Shown here piece by piece: positions 18,417 to 27,873 of a stretch of DNA of 64,000 bases. The stretch is from Maribacter algicola. GTDB taxonomy: Bacteria; Bacteroidota; Bacteroidia; Flavobacteriales; Flavobacteriaceae. A program made the position numbers and the translations under genes. The notes under the pieces were generated by a model. That model made no database searches and had not been told where the DNA came from. It saw only the letters and a program-made list of their open reading frames with translations. The DNA lies in NCBI RefSeq assembly GCF_003933245.1, contig NZ_QUSX01000002.1, positions 124,001 to 188,000 of the forward strand, written 5' to 3'. Position 1 is the first letter of the stretch, and every line of letters begins with the position of its first letter.

Positions 18417-19139
18417 ATGGACAGAAGAAAAAGTTTACAGACCTTAATTCTTGGTGGTGCCGCTGCCAGTTCCGGTTTGGTTTTCAATGCATGTAAAACG
18501 GACAAAACGGAAGCCGTAGACCAGGCGATCACGGAAAGTAGCGATAAATATTTTGGAAGGACACCTGAAGAGCTGGAACGTTTGGAAAAGCTTCAAGCAG
18601 AGCAACTGTTCAACGAACATGAAATGGAGACTATTGCTGCCTTAAGCGTAGTTATTCTTCCTCCAAAAGAGCCCCATGGTGGCCCAATAGAGGCAGGCGT
18701 TCCAGAGCTGGTGGAATTTATGGGCAAGGATATCCCTGAAATGGCTCCAACACTTCTGGGAGGTCTTATGTGGCTGGATCATAAAAGCAATACGGAGTTC
18801 GGCACCGAGTTCAAATCGGCCACCTTGGAGCAGAAAAAACAAATCTGTGATGCCATTTGCTGGCATGATACGGAGAAACCTTTGGATGAACAACCTTTGG
18901 AAATCCAGTTTTTCTACATGATGCGTGGCTTAACGGTAACAGGTTACTATACATCAAAAGTGGGAATTGCAGATTTAGGTTACAAGGGCAACCAGCCCAA
19001 TGTCTGGGACGGGGTTCCACAGGATGTCTTGGATCAGCACGGCGTTGCGTACGACCCGGAATGGATTGCGAAATGTGTGGACCAAAGTAAACGAAATGAA
19101 ATCGCGGAGTGGGACGATGAAGGCAATCTACTCACGTAA
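18417..19139 (+). CDS. Gluconate 2-dehydrogenase subunit 3-like small subunit
   Basis: 240 aa. A twin-arginine-like signal (MDRRKSLQTLILGGAAASS) ends in a possible lipobox (LVFNAC). The rest resembles the small subunit of membrane-associated FAD sugar dehydrogenases (HEMETIAALSVVILPP near 64; IQFFYMMRGLTVTGYYTS near 162). This subunit typically escorts the signal-less GMC subunit through the Tat system and stabilises it. The gene lies 4 bases after the GMC gene and 10 bases before the isomerase gene, a tight three-gene operon. Confidence 0.85.
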   Translation: MDRRKSLQTLILGGAAASSGLVFNACKTDKTEAVDQAITESSDKYFGRTPEELERLEKLQAEQLFNEHEMETIAALSVVILPPKEPHGGPIEAGVPELVEFMGKDIPEMAPTLLGGLMWLDHKSNTEFGTEFKSATLEQKKQICDAICWHDTEKPLDEQPLEIQFFYMMRGLTVTGYYTSKVGIADLGYKGNQPNVWDGVPQDVLDQHGVAYDPEWIAKCVDQSKRNEIAEWDDEGNLLT

Positions 19140-19149
19140 ATAAAAGATA

Positions 19150-19968
19150 ATGAAAAAGTATCTTACGCTACTGGTAATTGGCTGTATAGCTATCACTACG
19201 AATGCTCAGGAAGTCGGGTTGCAATTGTATAGCCTTAGAAATCAATTCAAAGACGATGTCCCAGGTACTTTGAAGCTTATCAATTCTTGGGGTATTTCAA
19301 AAATTGAAGGAGGTGGGACCTATGGCATGCCCATGGAAGACTTTCAAAAGCTTTTGAAAGACAACGATTTACAGGTTGTGAGCATTGGAGCGGATTTTAC
19401 TGATTTGGAAAACAATGTGGAAAAAGTCATACAGAACGCCAAGGATTTTGGAGCGAAGTATGTCATGTGTGCATGGGTCCCTCATGACGGAAATAATTGG
19501 GGATTGGAAGAGACCAAACATGCCACGGATGTTTTCAATAGTGCCGGAAAGCGATTAAAGGAAGAAGGGCTTACTTTGGCCTACCATGCCCACGGTTATG
19601 AATTCAGGCCCTATGATGAGGGTACCTTCTTCGACTATATGGCCAAAAATGCCACCGATTTTACCTTTGAGCTCGATGTATATTGGGCGAAGCACGGCGG
19701 TGCAGATCCCGTGGCCCTCATGAAAAAGTATCCAGGGAAAATGACCTTGTTGCACCTAAAGGATATGGAACATGGGGTAAAGGGTAATAATACCGGTCAT
19801 GAGGACGTGGAAACGAATGTGGTGCTGGGTACCGGTCAGGTGGATATTGCCGGAGTGGTGGCTGAAGCCAAAAAATTGGGTCTGGAATACATGTTCATTG
19901 AGGATGAATCAAGCCGAGTGGTGGAACAGGTTCCAGAAAGTTTAGAGTATTTGAAAAGTTTAAAGTAG
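19150..19968 (+). CDS. Exported sugar isomerase/epimerase (xylose isomerase-like TIM barrel)
   Basis: 272 aa with a Sec signal (1-19, TTNAQ). The AP-endonuclease-2/sugar phosphate isomerase TIM barrel shows metal-site segments YHAHGYEFRP (near 150), FELDVYWAKHGG (near 177), LLHLKDM (near 200) and FIEDESS (near 255). It is third in the operon with the GMC dehydrogenase and its small subunit. In Bacteroidota such exported TIM barrels accompany 3-keto-glycoside formation and cleavage, and a role on keto-sugars is likely but not shown. A strong terminator follows. Confidence 0.85.
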   Translation: MKKYLTLLVIGCIAITTNAQEVGLQLYSLRNQFKDDVPGTLKLINSWGISKIEGGGTYGMPMEDFQKLLKDNDLQVVSIGADFTDLENNVEKVIQNAKDFGAKYVMCAWVPHDGNNWGLEETKHATDVFNSAGKRLKEEGLTLAYHAHGYEFRPYDEGTFFDYMAKNATDFTFELDVYWAKHGGADPVALMKKYPGKMTLLHLKDMEHGVKGNNTGHEDVETNVVLGTGQVDIAGVVAEAKKLGLEYMFIEDESSRVVEQVPESLEYLKSLK

Positions 19969-19990
19969 TCCAAAATTAATAGATTGAGTT

Positions 19991-20025
19991 AAAGCCGTTC
20001 AATGGAAACTTTGAACGGCTTTTTG
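19991..20025 (+). terminator. Terminator of the GMC-isomerase operon
   Basis: Perfect 12-bp stem AAAGCCGTTCAA / TTGAACGGCTTT with an 8-base loop and following T residues, 22 bases after the isomerase stop. Confidence 0.92.
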
Positions 20026-20066
20026 TTTGTAAAATCATATATTTATGGGAATATCGATTTAATTCT

Positions 20067-21692
20067 ATGCCTCCTAAATATCTGATTACCCCTTTACTAG
20101 CTTTTTTATTTTTTGGTTGCGCCGATAAGGCAAAGGAAGATCCAAATATGGACTCCCATAACCTACCCAACATTGTTTGGTTGGTGGCGGAGGACCAATC
20201 CCCGGAATGGTTTCCCATGTATGGGGATTCTACGATTTCCTTGCCAAATTTGGAATCCCTTGCCAATGACGGGGTCGTATTTACGAATGCCGTCGCCCCG
20301 GTTCCCGTTTGTGCTCCTGCCCGAAGTGCCTTGATAACGGGCATGTATCCCACAACCTTGGGAACCCATAATATGCGGACGTATACACCTTGGCTGGCGG
20401 TTAATCAGCCAACATTGGACAGTTTACCCAGTTATTCCCCCATCGTTCCCGAAGGTGTAAAGATGTTTCCGGAATACTTACGAAAAATTGGATATTATAC
20501 CGCCAATGGCCCCAAGGAGGATTACAATTTTGAAAAGACCGATGCCGCTTGGGACGAGAGCAGCGGGGAACGCCATTGGAGAAAACGAAAAGAAGGTCAG
20601 CCATTTTTTGCCGTTTTCAATTATTCGGTTTGTCATGAGTCCCAAATTTGGGCCAGGGGCAAGGATTCCCTTTTTGTCGACCCAAATGCATTGACTGTGC
20701 CAACCTACTTTCCGGATACCGATGTGGTACGTCATGATTTGGCAGTTAACTACAGCAATCTCAAAAGATTGGATAATCAGGCAGGAAAAATTTTGGACCA
20801 ATTAAAGGAGGACGGATTGTATGAAAACACGATCATTTTCTTTTACGGGGACCATGGAGGGCCCTTTCCTCGTCATAAAAGGGCATTGTACGATACCGGG
20901 GTAAAAGTACCATTAATCATAAAATTCCCTAATAATAAAAATGCTGGAAACTATGATGACCGTTTGATAAGTTTTATCGATTATGCCCCAACACTACTTT
21001 CGCTAGCAGGTATTGAACCGCCAAAAGTCATGCAGGGCGTGGCACAGTTTGGTCAATATCAGGTTGAGAAAAAGCCAAAATATACATTTCACACATCGGA
21101 TCGGTTTGATGAGATTTATGACCGATTACGCGCCGTTCGTAGCAAGCGTTTTAAATATATCAAAAGCTATAATACCCATTTGAGCCATGCTTTGCCAGTT
21201 TCGTATAGGGAGCAAATGCCGATGATGCAGGAATTACGAAAACTATTTGATGCCGATAAATTAAATGGAGAGCAAGCGGCTTGGTTACAACCGAATAAAC
21301 CTGGGGAAGAACTGTACGACTTGCAAAAGGATCCATATGAACTGTACAACCTTGCAGGAAATCCGGATATGCGGGATACATTAACTTTCTACAGGAATAT
21401 CCTGAACGAGTGGATTAGGGAAAGCAAGGATTTGGGCGATATACCAGAGCGGGAACTTATCGCCAAATGGCTTCCCGATGGAAAAGCAAAGCGTTTACCT
21501 CCCTTAGAAGTAGTAATGAAAGATTCCGTCCTCCAATTGATTTCCCCACAAAGGGACGCGACGATTGTCTGGAAAAATCCCCAAGATTCCATTTGGAATG
21601 TCTACACAAAACCATTACCCAAAGATTTGATTTTTGAGGCCAAAGCGGAACGGATTGGTTATCTGGATAGTGATGTTTTGAGAATAGAATAG
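20067..21692 (+). CDS. Sulfatase (family S1), lipoprotein
   Basis: 541 aa. Lipoprotein signal with Cys18 (LFFGC). C82 in CAPAR is the formylglycine-maturation motif CxPxR of type I sulfatases. Metal and active-site segments are WLVAEDQS (near 39; the first metal ligand is Glu rather than the common Asp) and FYGDHGGPFPRHKRA (near 259). The C-terminal part has the usual YDLQKDPYELYNL. It should remove sulfate esters from a polysaccharide in the periplasm or at the surface. Subfamily and substrate cannot be assigned by eye. No formylglycine-generating enzyme is in the window. Confidence 0.9.
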   Translation: MPPKYLITPLLAFLFFGCADKAKEDPNMDSHNLPNIVWLVAEDQSPEWFPMYGDSTISLPNLESLANDGVVFTNAVAPVPVCAPARSALITGMYPTTLGTHNMRTYTPWLAVNQPTLDSLPSYSPIVPEGVKMFPEYLRKIGYYTANGPKEDYNFEKTDAAWDESSGERHWRKRKEGQPFFAVFNYSVCHESQIWARGKDSLFVDPNALTVPTYFPDTDVVRHDLAVNYSNLKRLDNQAGKILDQLKEDGLYENTIIFFYGDHGGPFPRHKRALYDTGVKVPLIIKFPNNKNAGNYDDRLISFIDYAPTLLSLAGIEPPKVMQGVAQFGQYQVEKKPKYTFHTSDRFDEIYDRLRAVRSKRFKYIKSYNTHLSHALPVSYREQMPMMQELRKLFDADKLNGEQAAWLQPNKPGEELYDLQKDPYELYNLAGNPDMRDTLTFYRNILNEWIRESKDLGDIPERELIAKWLPDGKAKRLPPLEVVMKDSVLQLISPQRDATIVWKNPQDSIWNVYTKPLPKDLIFEAKAERIGYLDSDVLRIE

Positions 21693-21720
21693 GTTCGCTC
21701 TATTCAGTTCATAAGATTTG

Positions 21721-22710
21721 TTAATAATACCCTGCTTTTTGTAAGGCCGAACTCAATACCAAGACACTACTTTCAAAACTTTTTTTGAGCAAGGTATCGG
21801 CATCCATGGTATCCCAATAGCCTTTATTGAATAGTTCTACAGAAAATCCACCCCTAAATCCCGCTTCATACAGTTTTGGAATGATGGAATCGTACGGGCA
21901 AACCCCTACTCCGGGTAGAACACGGTCGGCATCCGTTAATTTATCATAGGAGGGTTCAGAGGGATAGTCGTTCATGTGCATTACGGGCAATTTGGCACCG
22001 TTGAGTACATCGACCGTATCCCAGGAATTTCCACCGCGGTGCACGTGATAGAAATCCAAAAGTAGGGATGCCTTGGGATGGCCCGTTGCTATAATGATCT
22101 GTGCACAGTCAGACACCTTATGCAAGGCCCCCATGCCCCAAAGTTCTAGGACAGGAATCACCCCGGTTTCCGCCTCCAAATCGAGAATAGCCCTATAACG
22201 TTCCGCATATTCGCCCATCTTGGAAGGTTCCAACTTGGAAATTCCCATAACGGGTGCCGCGATATGTTCGCCGCCCAATTCCTTTATGATCGTCATCTCC
22301 TTTCGGAGTTGTTCCAGGGCGTTCTTCCTTTTTTCAGGGTCATCACTGCACCATTCCGAAAAACCAATGATATTTTCGAGTTTCAGGTATCCGACCTGCA
22401 ATTTTTCCTTTAAGGCTTGCGTGGTGCCGCCTTTTTCCAAATAAGCCATAACGTCGCGCATCCAAAGTTCTATACCATCAAACCCAGCGGCCGCTACCTT
22501 TTCAATCTGCACATCAACAGGTAACTTGTAAGCCATTAAGGTGGAAGTGTTTAGGCTTACCCTGAAAGGTAGGGAATGTTTGGGTTCCTTTGCACCCCAA
22601 CCGGCCTCCGGTACAAAGGAATTGCCAAAGGCCAATCCTGATGAAGCCGAAACGGCGAATAGGGTTCCTGTTTTCAATAGGTTTCTGCGGGAAATATTGT
22701 TTGACGACAT
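21721..22710 (-). CDS. Exported sugar phosphate isomerase/epimerase-like protein
   Basis: 329 aa with a Tat-type signal (ISRRNLLKTGTLFAVSASSG, 6-25). The TIM barrel has metal-site stretches FDGIELWMRD (near 73), PVLELWGMGALHK (near 187), LLLDFYHVHRGG (near 223) and FSVELFNKGYW (near 295). It is paralogous in fold to the isomerase at 19.1-20.0 kb but clearly different in sequence. It is convergent with the first sulfatase and follows the second sulfatase and the GH130-like gene on the same strand, so it probably processes a sugar released by them. Confidence 0.83.
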   Translation of the reverse strand: MSSNNISRRNLLKTGTLFAVSASSGLAFGNSFVPEAGWGAKEPKHSLPFRVSLNTSTLMAYKLPVDVQIEKVAAAGFDGIELWMRDVMAYLEKGGTTQALKEKLQVGYLKLENIIGFSEWCSDDPEKRKNALEQLRKEMTIIKELGGEHIAAPVMGISKLEPSKMGEYAERYRAILDLEAETGVIPVLELWGMGALHKVSDCAQIIIATGHPKASLLLDFYHVHRGGNSWDTVDVLNGAKLPVMHMNDYPSEPSYDKLTDADRVLPGVGVCPYDSIIPKLYEAGFRGGFSVELFNKGYWDTMDADTLLKKSFESSVLVLSSALQKAGYY

Positions 22711-22748
22711 AAAAATGGTTTAAGTGAGCACAAAATAGAAAAAAGGAT

Positions 22749-24533
22749 TCACTCTATGCGTTCAAAATGTAAGAGACGAACATCTGGACCTGTACTTTTT
22801 ATTCGATCTAGTTTTAGGACTAGGGGCATTCTACCGGCATCCAATTCCAGTACGCCCAAATTCAACGGTTTAAAATCCTTTACATAGGATTCCATACGGG
22901 CTACCCTGTCGTTTTCCATGCCTTTGAGCGGCGGGTCGTAGACTTCTGAAATTGTGGTCTTTAAGGTTTTTTTTCCTTGTTGTAGCAGGATTTCGGTACC
23001 CTCATTTCCCTCCGGTAGGGTATAATATAAGGTAACCTGATATTTGCCCTTTTTCAAGGTTTCAATATCCCAGTAAATCGAATCCTTGATCTGGGTCCAA
23101 TTCGTGAAGAACGTGTTGTTGGGGAATCGGTTACTTCGCTCAATTTCTCCCGTTGCCATTGCATCCCTGGCGGGTAGTTGGGTAAACTTAAAATTGGGAT
23201 GGCCTAAGGTAAAAGGTCGGTCGTCGGTTTCCTTGGTGAGCGGCGGATATTTTGACAGCCATTTCAGTTTTTCTTGTAGCAACGAATCCTGAATTTTGGG
23301 TAGTTTTTCGGCAATATCCAATTTTTGTCCGGGGTCGTTTACCATATCGTACAATCGGTTTTCATCATCCAAACGGTATTTTTGGGATCTGAGACTGGTG
23401 CGACCGGCCCAGTGGTTGTAAATGATACGGTCCTTGTAGGCCGAATTTGGTTCGAAAATCCAAGGGGCAAGATTTACACCGTCGGCTTTAAATTCATTTT
23501 CGGATAAATCCAACAACCCCAATAGGGTAGGGGTAATATCTACGGACCCACCGATTCTGTCTACTCTGATACCCGGTTTGATATGGTCTTTCCATCGAAT
23601 ATAAAAGGGCGTTTTAACACCGCCTTCATCGGTTGCACCTTTCTTGCCCCGCAATCCCCCGTTCCACCGCCATCCATTGGGACCATTATCGGATAGATAT
23701 ATGACAATCGTGTTTCCCTCCAACCCAAGCGTTTTCAAATGCTCTGAAATCCGACCGACATTGACGTCAATATTTTCCACCATGGCCAAAGCGGCCCATG
23801 TAAATTGAGTGTCTTCCTCCTCTGGATTTTGGTAGGCCATGTTCAGTTCCTTGTCTTTAAATCGGTTCCAATACGCATCCGGTACCTGCATGGGACTATG
23901 GGGCGTATTCAAAGGAAGATAGACAAAGAAGGGTTCATTTTTGTGGGTTTGAATAAAGGAGATGGCATGATCGGTAAGGTCGTCTGCTAAAAAACCGTTT
24001 CCTCTAACCACTGCTCCGTTATGTTCCAACATAGGGCTAAAATAGTTGCCCCAGTGCCCCGAAGCGAATCCATAAAATTCATCAAAACCCCTAGCGTTGG
24101 GATGATATGGCGGTTGCATGCCGTTGTGCCATTTTCCAAAGGCGGCGGTTTTATATCCGTAGTTTTTTAAAATATCGGCAATTGTAGGAACCCCAATGTC
24201 CATCCGCTCTCCGCCTGCCGAGGTATCATGCACCCCAAGTCGGGTAAAGTATTTTCCAGTCAAAAGTTCCGCTCGGGTAGGGGAGCAGACAGGTTGTACA
24301 AAGAAATTGGTAAAGGACACCCCATTCCTGGCAATGGCATCGATATTAGGGGTGTTCAGATTGGTATTGCCATGAAAGCTCAAGTCGCCCCATCCTTGGT
24401 CATCTGCCATGATAAGGATTACATTAGGTCTCTGAACTTTTTTTTCAGAGGCATCCTGAGTCACTTCCTTACAATTGGTCAAAAGTAAAAGAAGCAAAAT
24501 AACGGAGGTACCTATTTTTAAAATCCTGCACAT
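22749..24533 (-). CDS. Arylsulfatase-like sulfatase, lipoprotein
   Basis: 594 aa. Lipoprotein signal (LLLTNC, Cys21). D44 and D45 (MADDQGWGD) are metal ligands. C83 in CSPTR is the formylglycine site. GKWHNG (near 137) and LSDNGPNGWRWNGG (near 276) are typical of family S1 arylsulfatases. About 120 residues at the C-terminus (KGKYQVTLYYTLPEGN onward) look like an extra beta-sandwich domain. It lies 6 bases after the GH130-like gene, so the two are co-transcribed and probably act on the same sulfated glycan. Confidence 0.92.
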   Translation of the reverse strand: MCRILKIGTSVILLLLLLTNCKEVTQDASEKKVQRPNVILIMADDQGWGDLSFHGNTNLNTPNIDAIARNGVSFTNFFVQPVCSPTRAELLTGKYFTRLGVHDTSAGGERMDIGVPTIADILKNYGYKTAAFGKWHNGMQPPYHPNARGFDEFYGFASGHWGNYFSPMLEHNGAVVRGNGFLADDLTDHAISFIQTHKNEPFFVYLPLNTPHSPMQVPDAYWNRFKDKELNMAYQNPEEEDTQFTWAALAMVENIDVNVGRISEHLKTLGLEGNTIVIYLSDNGPNGWRWNGGLRGKKGATDEGGVKTPFYIRWKDHIKPGIRVDRIGGSVDITPTLLGLLDLSENEFKADGVNLAPWIFEPNSAYKDRIIYNHWAGRTSLRSQKYRLDDENRLYDMVNDPGQKLDIAEKLPKIQDSLLQEKLKWLSKYPPLTKETDDRPFTLGHPNFKFTQLPARDAMATGEIERSNRFPNNTFFTNWTQIKDSIYWDIETLKKGKYQVTLYYTLPEGNEGTEILLQQGKKTLKTTISEVYDPPLKGMENDRVARMESYVKDFKPLNLGVLELDAGRMPLVLKLDRIKSTGPDVRLLHFERIE

Positions 24534-24539
24534 GCCATA

Positions 24540-25661
24540 TTATTCCTTAATCGCCAATCCCACCATGGAATCTGCCGTTCCATAATATAGAAACCATTGG
24601 TCCTTAAAATAGACCAATCCTTGAATAAAGGTGGTTCCAGCTTTGTACTGCCCGCTAACTTCATGTGGGAGACTGGGGCAAATGAAAGGAGTTTCGAGTC
24701 GTGCCAACAACTGGGAAGGATTGTCCTTGTCAAATAACACCTGGCCGCCGCAGTAGGTGCCTTCCGGATATTGGTCGGTTGCACCTTCCCCCGATAGATT
24801 CTTTCCGTTGTACAATAATAGAATACCATTTTCAGTAAATAAGGCTGGTGGCCCAGGTTCCGTTAAGTGACTATCGAATTCGTTCAAGGTCGGTTTAAAA
24901 ACATGTAGCAGCTCCCCATTTTCATCGAGTAGGGGTGTCCAGTCTATGCCGTTTTCACTTTCGGCAAGGTTTACAAAAAGTTCCCCCCAATACATGAGGT
25001 ATTTGCCATCGAATTTTTTTGCGATCAGGCGCCCATTGATTAGTTCGGTGACCACGGAACCGGATTTACTCCATATATCCAAGAATTTACCGTCGTAGGC
25101 CTTTTGAAATATGGGGCCATGGTTGGTCCAATTTTTCAAATCATCTGAAGACGCTACGGAAAGTCGGGCTACATCCTGGTTCCAACTAGTGTAGTACATT
25201 AGATACTTGCCATCAGGTGTTTCTACGATCCTTGGGTCTTCCATGCCCCCAGGATAATCCCATTTCTTGAATTCGTCATCTAATGGAAAAAAAACGGGTT
25301 CCGGGTATTTGGTAAAGTCGATTCCATTGGTGCTATAGGCCAGCCCAATTCTTGAAGTTCGTCCACCCAAGATAGCATCGGGGTTGTCCTCTGCTCTAAA
25401 TAGCAGAAATACGGTATCGTTCTTTACAATGGCCCCAGGATTGAATACATCCGCTTTTTGCCATTGAACCTCATTCCCTGTCATCGGGTCCGTAAATACA
25501 AATGTAGAGTCCGGAATCATGATGGGGTTTTTATCGGCTTTTTCAAAACCCAGCATCCATTTGGATAGGGGTTCCGGTTCGTCTTGTTTTGTTTCGGTGG
25601 ATTTGTTTTTACAACAGGTAAGCAAAGCAAGCAGTACTACGGGGAGAATTCTAGAAGACAT
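24540..25661 (-). CDS. GH130-like five-bladed propeller glycosidase/phosphorylase, lipoprotein
   Basis: 373 aa. Lipoprotein signal (LLTCCK, Cys16/17). The propeller blocks VFNPGAIV (near 72), LLFRAEDN (near 86), GGMEDPRIV (near 130), YLMYYTSW and the final YYGTADSMVGLA match GH130, whose members hydrolyse or phosphorolyse beta-mannosides. A GH43-like alternative is less good because the GGMEDPRI and terminal YYGTAD blocks are GH130 hallmarks. It is first in a leftward operon with the sulfatase and the exported isomerase. Exact linkage specificity is unknown. Confidence 0.75.
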   Translation of the reverse strand: MSSRILPVVLLALLTCCKNKSTETKQDEPEPLSKWMLGFEKADKNPIMIPDSTFVFTDPMTGNEVQWQKADVFNPGAIVKNDTVFLLFRAEDNPDAILGGRTSRIGLAYSTNGIDFTKYPEPVFFPLDDEFKKWDYPGGMEDPRIVETPDGKYLMYYTSWNQDVARLSVASSDDLKNWTNHGPIFQKAYDGKFLDIWSKSGSVVTELINGRLIAKKFDGKYLMYWGELFVNLAESENGIDWTPLLDENGELLHVFKPTLNEFDSHLTEPGPPALFTENGILLLYNGKNLSGEGATDQYPEGTYCGGQVLFDKDNPSQLLARLETPFICPSLPHEVSGQYKAGTTFIQGLVYFKDQWFLYYGTADSMVGLAIKE

Positions 25662-25808
25662 GTTTTAGGTTTTTGTTTGACTGTGAGTTGTTAAGGTACT
25701 AATAATTCGATGTAGGCCGAAGGAACAATTTGGAAATCAGTTTTGAATACTTTGATCTTCTAGGAAGTTGATCTAAATAAATGTATTTTAAACTCCTCAA
25801 AACCGAAG

Positions 25809-26531
25809 ATGAAACATTTTTTTTACAGCTTTGTTCTACTCTCTTTTTTATCCTGCAAAAATGGTGTAAAGTCCGAAAAGGAAGAAACATCCAACATAGT
25901 AGAAAAGAAGGAGGTTAAGGAAATCATCCAGGACGAAACAACAGAATCTCCACAAGTACATTTAAAGTCCTTTGATGGATTGGCGGATACCACCTTTATT
26001 CGTTTGGCGGACTTTAGTGATGATTTTGCCTATGACATGCGCTATGCCACTGAAAATAACTTCTTAAAGGCCAAGGTGTATGAATGTGCCGAATGCTACA
26101 CCCGTGTAAAGACGGCCAAGGCGTTAATTGCCGCGAACAAGGACTTTATGGATAATGGAGTAAAAATAAAGTTTTACGATTGCTATCGACCAAACTCCGT
26201 GCAGTACAAAATGTGGAAGATCGTTCCCAATCCCCAATATGTGGCAAATCCTGTAAAGGGATCCATACACAATAAGGGAGGGGCCGTTGACATTACCTTG
26301 GTAAATATGGAGGGAGAAGAATTGGATATGGGAACCGATTTCGATTTTTTTGGTAAAAGGGCCTATCATGACAATATAGACCTTCCCCAAGAGATTCTGG
26401 ACAACAGAAAGCTCCTTAAGGAAACCATGGAAAAACATGGATTTTGGTCCATTAGAACGGAATGGTGGCATTATAATCTTGCATCGGCATCCAACGAAAA
26501 AATAGCCGACTTTAAATGGGATTGCGAATAA
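25809..26531 (+). CDS. D-alanyl-D-alanine dipeptidase-like lipoprotein (VanX/DdpX family, M15D)
   Basis: 240 aa. Lipoprotein signal with Cys16 (LSFLSC). The zinc-peptidase motif SxHxxGxAxD is present as S152-I-H154-NKGGAV-D161. The conserved R127 of CYRP and the EWWHY block near residue 218 complete the active site. VanX-family enzymes hydrolyse the D-Ala-D-Ala dipeptide. In non-resistant bacteria they recycle wall-derived dipeptide. No VanH/VanA-like neighbours are present, so a resistance role is not supported. Confidence 0.9.
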   Translation: MKHFFYSFVLLSFLSCKNGVKSEKEETSNIVEKKEVKEIIQDETTESPQVHLKSFDGLADTTFIRLADFSDDFAYDMRYATENNFLKAKVYECAECYTRVKTAKALIAANKDFMDNGVKIKFYDCYRPNSVQYKMWKIVPNPQYVANPVKGSIHNKGGAVDITLVNMEGEELDMGTDFDFFGKRAYHDNIDLPQEILDNRKLLKETMEKHGFWSIRTEWWHYNLASASNEKIADFKWDCE

Positions 26532-26581
26532 ATAATTCTAAAAACAATTGGACAAGACGGACAATAACCAATTTTAAACAC

Positions 26582-27493
26582 ATGAAAAATATATTTTATA
26601 GCGCCTTACTGTTTATGGCCTTAACAGTACAGTCTCAAGACACCATAATGCCTTTATGGCCCGATGGAAAAATTCCGAATCAACTAAAAACGGATGAAAA
26701 GGAAATCCATAAAAATGAAGGTATTTTAATAATCAGTAAGGTACAGAAACCTACCATAGAGGTATATCTGCCTTCACAAAGAAATGCTACGGGAGAAGCT
26801 ATGCTGATATTTCCTGGTGGGGGCTACGCTGTTTTGGCCTATGATTGGGAAGGTAGGGATATCGCAAAGTTCTTGAATAGTAAGGGAATCGCAGGCATCG
26901 TTGTTAAATATAGACTTCCATCTGATGCTACCCAGACGGATAAGCAAAATGTTCCCTTAATAGATGCGCAAAGAGCCATGCGACTTGTTCGTTCCAAGGC
27001 CGAAGCATGGAACATAAAAAAGGATAAAATTGGGATTATAGGATTCTCTGCGGGCGGACATTTGGCTTCTACCCTGGGTACTCATTTTGACGAGAAGGTA
27101 TATGCTATAGTAGACGAGGCGGATAATGAAAGTGCGCGCCCGGATTTTATGGCGTTGGGGTATCCTGTGATTACTTTTGGACTCAACACCCACGGTGGAT
27201 CTAAGAAAAATTTAATTGGAGAAAACCCATCGGAAGCAATGGTGGAACACTTTTCCAATGAAAAGCACGTATCTTCTAATACGCCACCTACCTTCCTGAT
27301 TCATGCTGCGGATGATGGGGCGGTACCTGTAGAAAACAGCTTATTGTTCTTTCAAGCCTTAAGGGATAACGGTGTCTTTGCTACCATGCATATTTATCCA
27401 AAGGGTGGACACGGTTTTTCGTTGGCTAGGAATGATAATCACTTGAGGGGCTGGACGGAGCGACTGTTTGAATGGATAGAAAGTCTACGTTAG
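26582..27493 (+). CDS. Exported alpha/beta-hydrolase, acetylesterase-like
   Basis: 303 aa from the ATG at 26582, which gives a clean signal peptide (MKNIFYSALLFMALTVQSQ). An upstream ATG at 26516 overlaps the previous gene and adds a polar tail, so it is rejected. The nucleophile S156 is in GFSAGG. The oxyanion block FPGGGYAVLAYDWEG (77-91), the Asp segment ADDGAVP and the terminal His in GGHGFS complete the triad. This fold is common among carbohydrate acetyl- and feruloyl esterases of Bacteroidota. It fits the sugar region here. Confidence 0.85.
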   Translation: MKNIFYSALLFMALTVQSQDTIMPLWPDGKIPNQLKTDEKEIHKNEGILIISKVQKPTIEVYLPSQRNATGEAMLIFPGGGYAVLAYDWEGRDIAKFLNSKGIAGIVVKYRLPSDATQTDKQNVPLIDAQRAMRLVRSKAEAWNIKKDKIGIIGFSAGGHLASTLGTHFDEKVYAIVDEADNESARPDFMALGYPVITFGLNTHGGSKKNLIGENPSEAMVEHFSNEKHVSSNTPPTFLIHAADDGAVPVENSLLFFQALRDNGVFATMHIYPKGGHGFSLARNDNHLRGWTERLFEWIESLR

Positions 27494-27554
27494 GCTAAAA
27501 TTTACAAAAAGATAGGGAGTAATCTATTTTACTTTTTTATTTTTGCCATCCAAT

Positions 27555-27604
27555 TTCGGGATGTAGCCCTTCGACTGCGCTCAGGATAAACTGCACTACA
27601 GGAT
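27555..27604. repeat. Partial copy of the tRNA-Pro 5' end and adjoining repeat-like sequence
   Basis: TTCGGGATGTAGC at 27555-27567 is identical to the sequence at 27665-27677, which contains the first 11 bases of the tRNA-Pro gene 110 bases downstream. It runs straight into CCTTCGACTGCGCTCAGG. From memory that is a frequent intergenic repeat unit in flavobacterial genomes. Either a partial duplication or insertion of a small repeat element next to the tRNA would explain it. Confidence 0.4.
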
Positions 27605-27666
27605 GTTCTAAGTCATTTGAAAAACTACGGGACCAACCCAAAAGTTGGTGTTTACTTATTGAAATT

Positions 27667-27743
<77 letters not shown>

Positions 27744-27748
27744 AATGT

Positions 27749-27779
27749 AAAAGTGAACTGTGAAAACAGTTCACTTTTT
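27749..27779 (+). terminator. Terminator after tRNA-Pro
   Basis: Perfect 13-bp stem AAAAGTGAACTGT / ACAGTTCACTTTT with a GAAA tetraloop. Confidence 0.9.
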
Positions 27780-27873
27780 GCTTTCAAAGGGGTCCCAAAC
27801 TAAATTTGTGTACGAATTTGAAAGCAAAAAGTACAGAGGCGTGAGCCTTCACTTTGTAATTTGCAATAGCGAC

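Noticed and set aside
25809..26531. VanX-like protein as a vancomycin-resistance determinant
   Set aside because: There are no VanH/VanA/VanRS-type neighbours, and Gram-negative bacteria use such lipoproteins in wall recycling.
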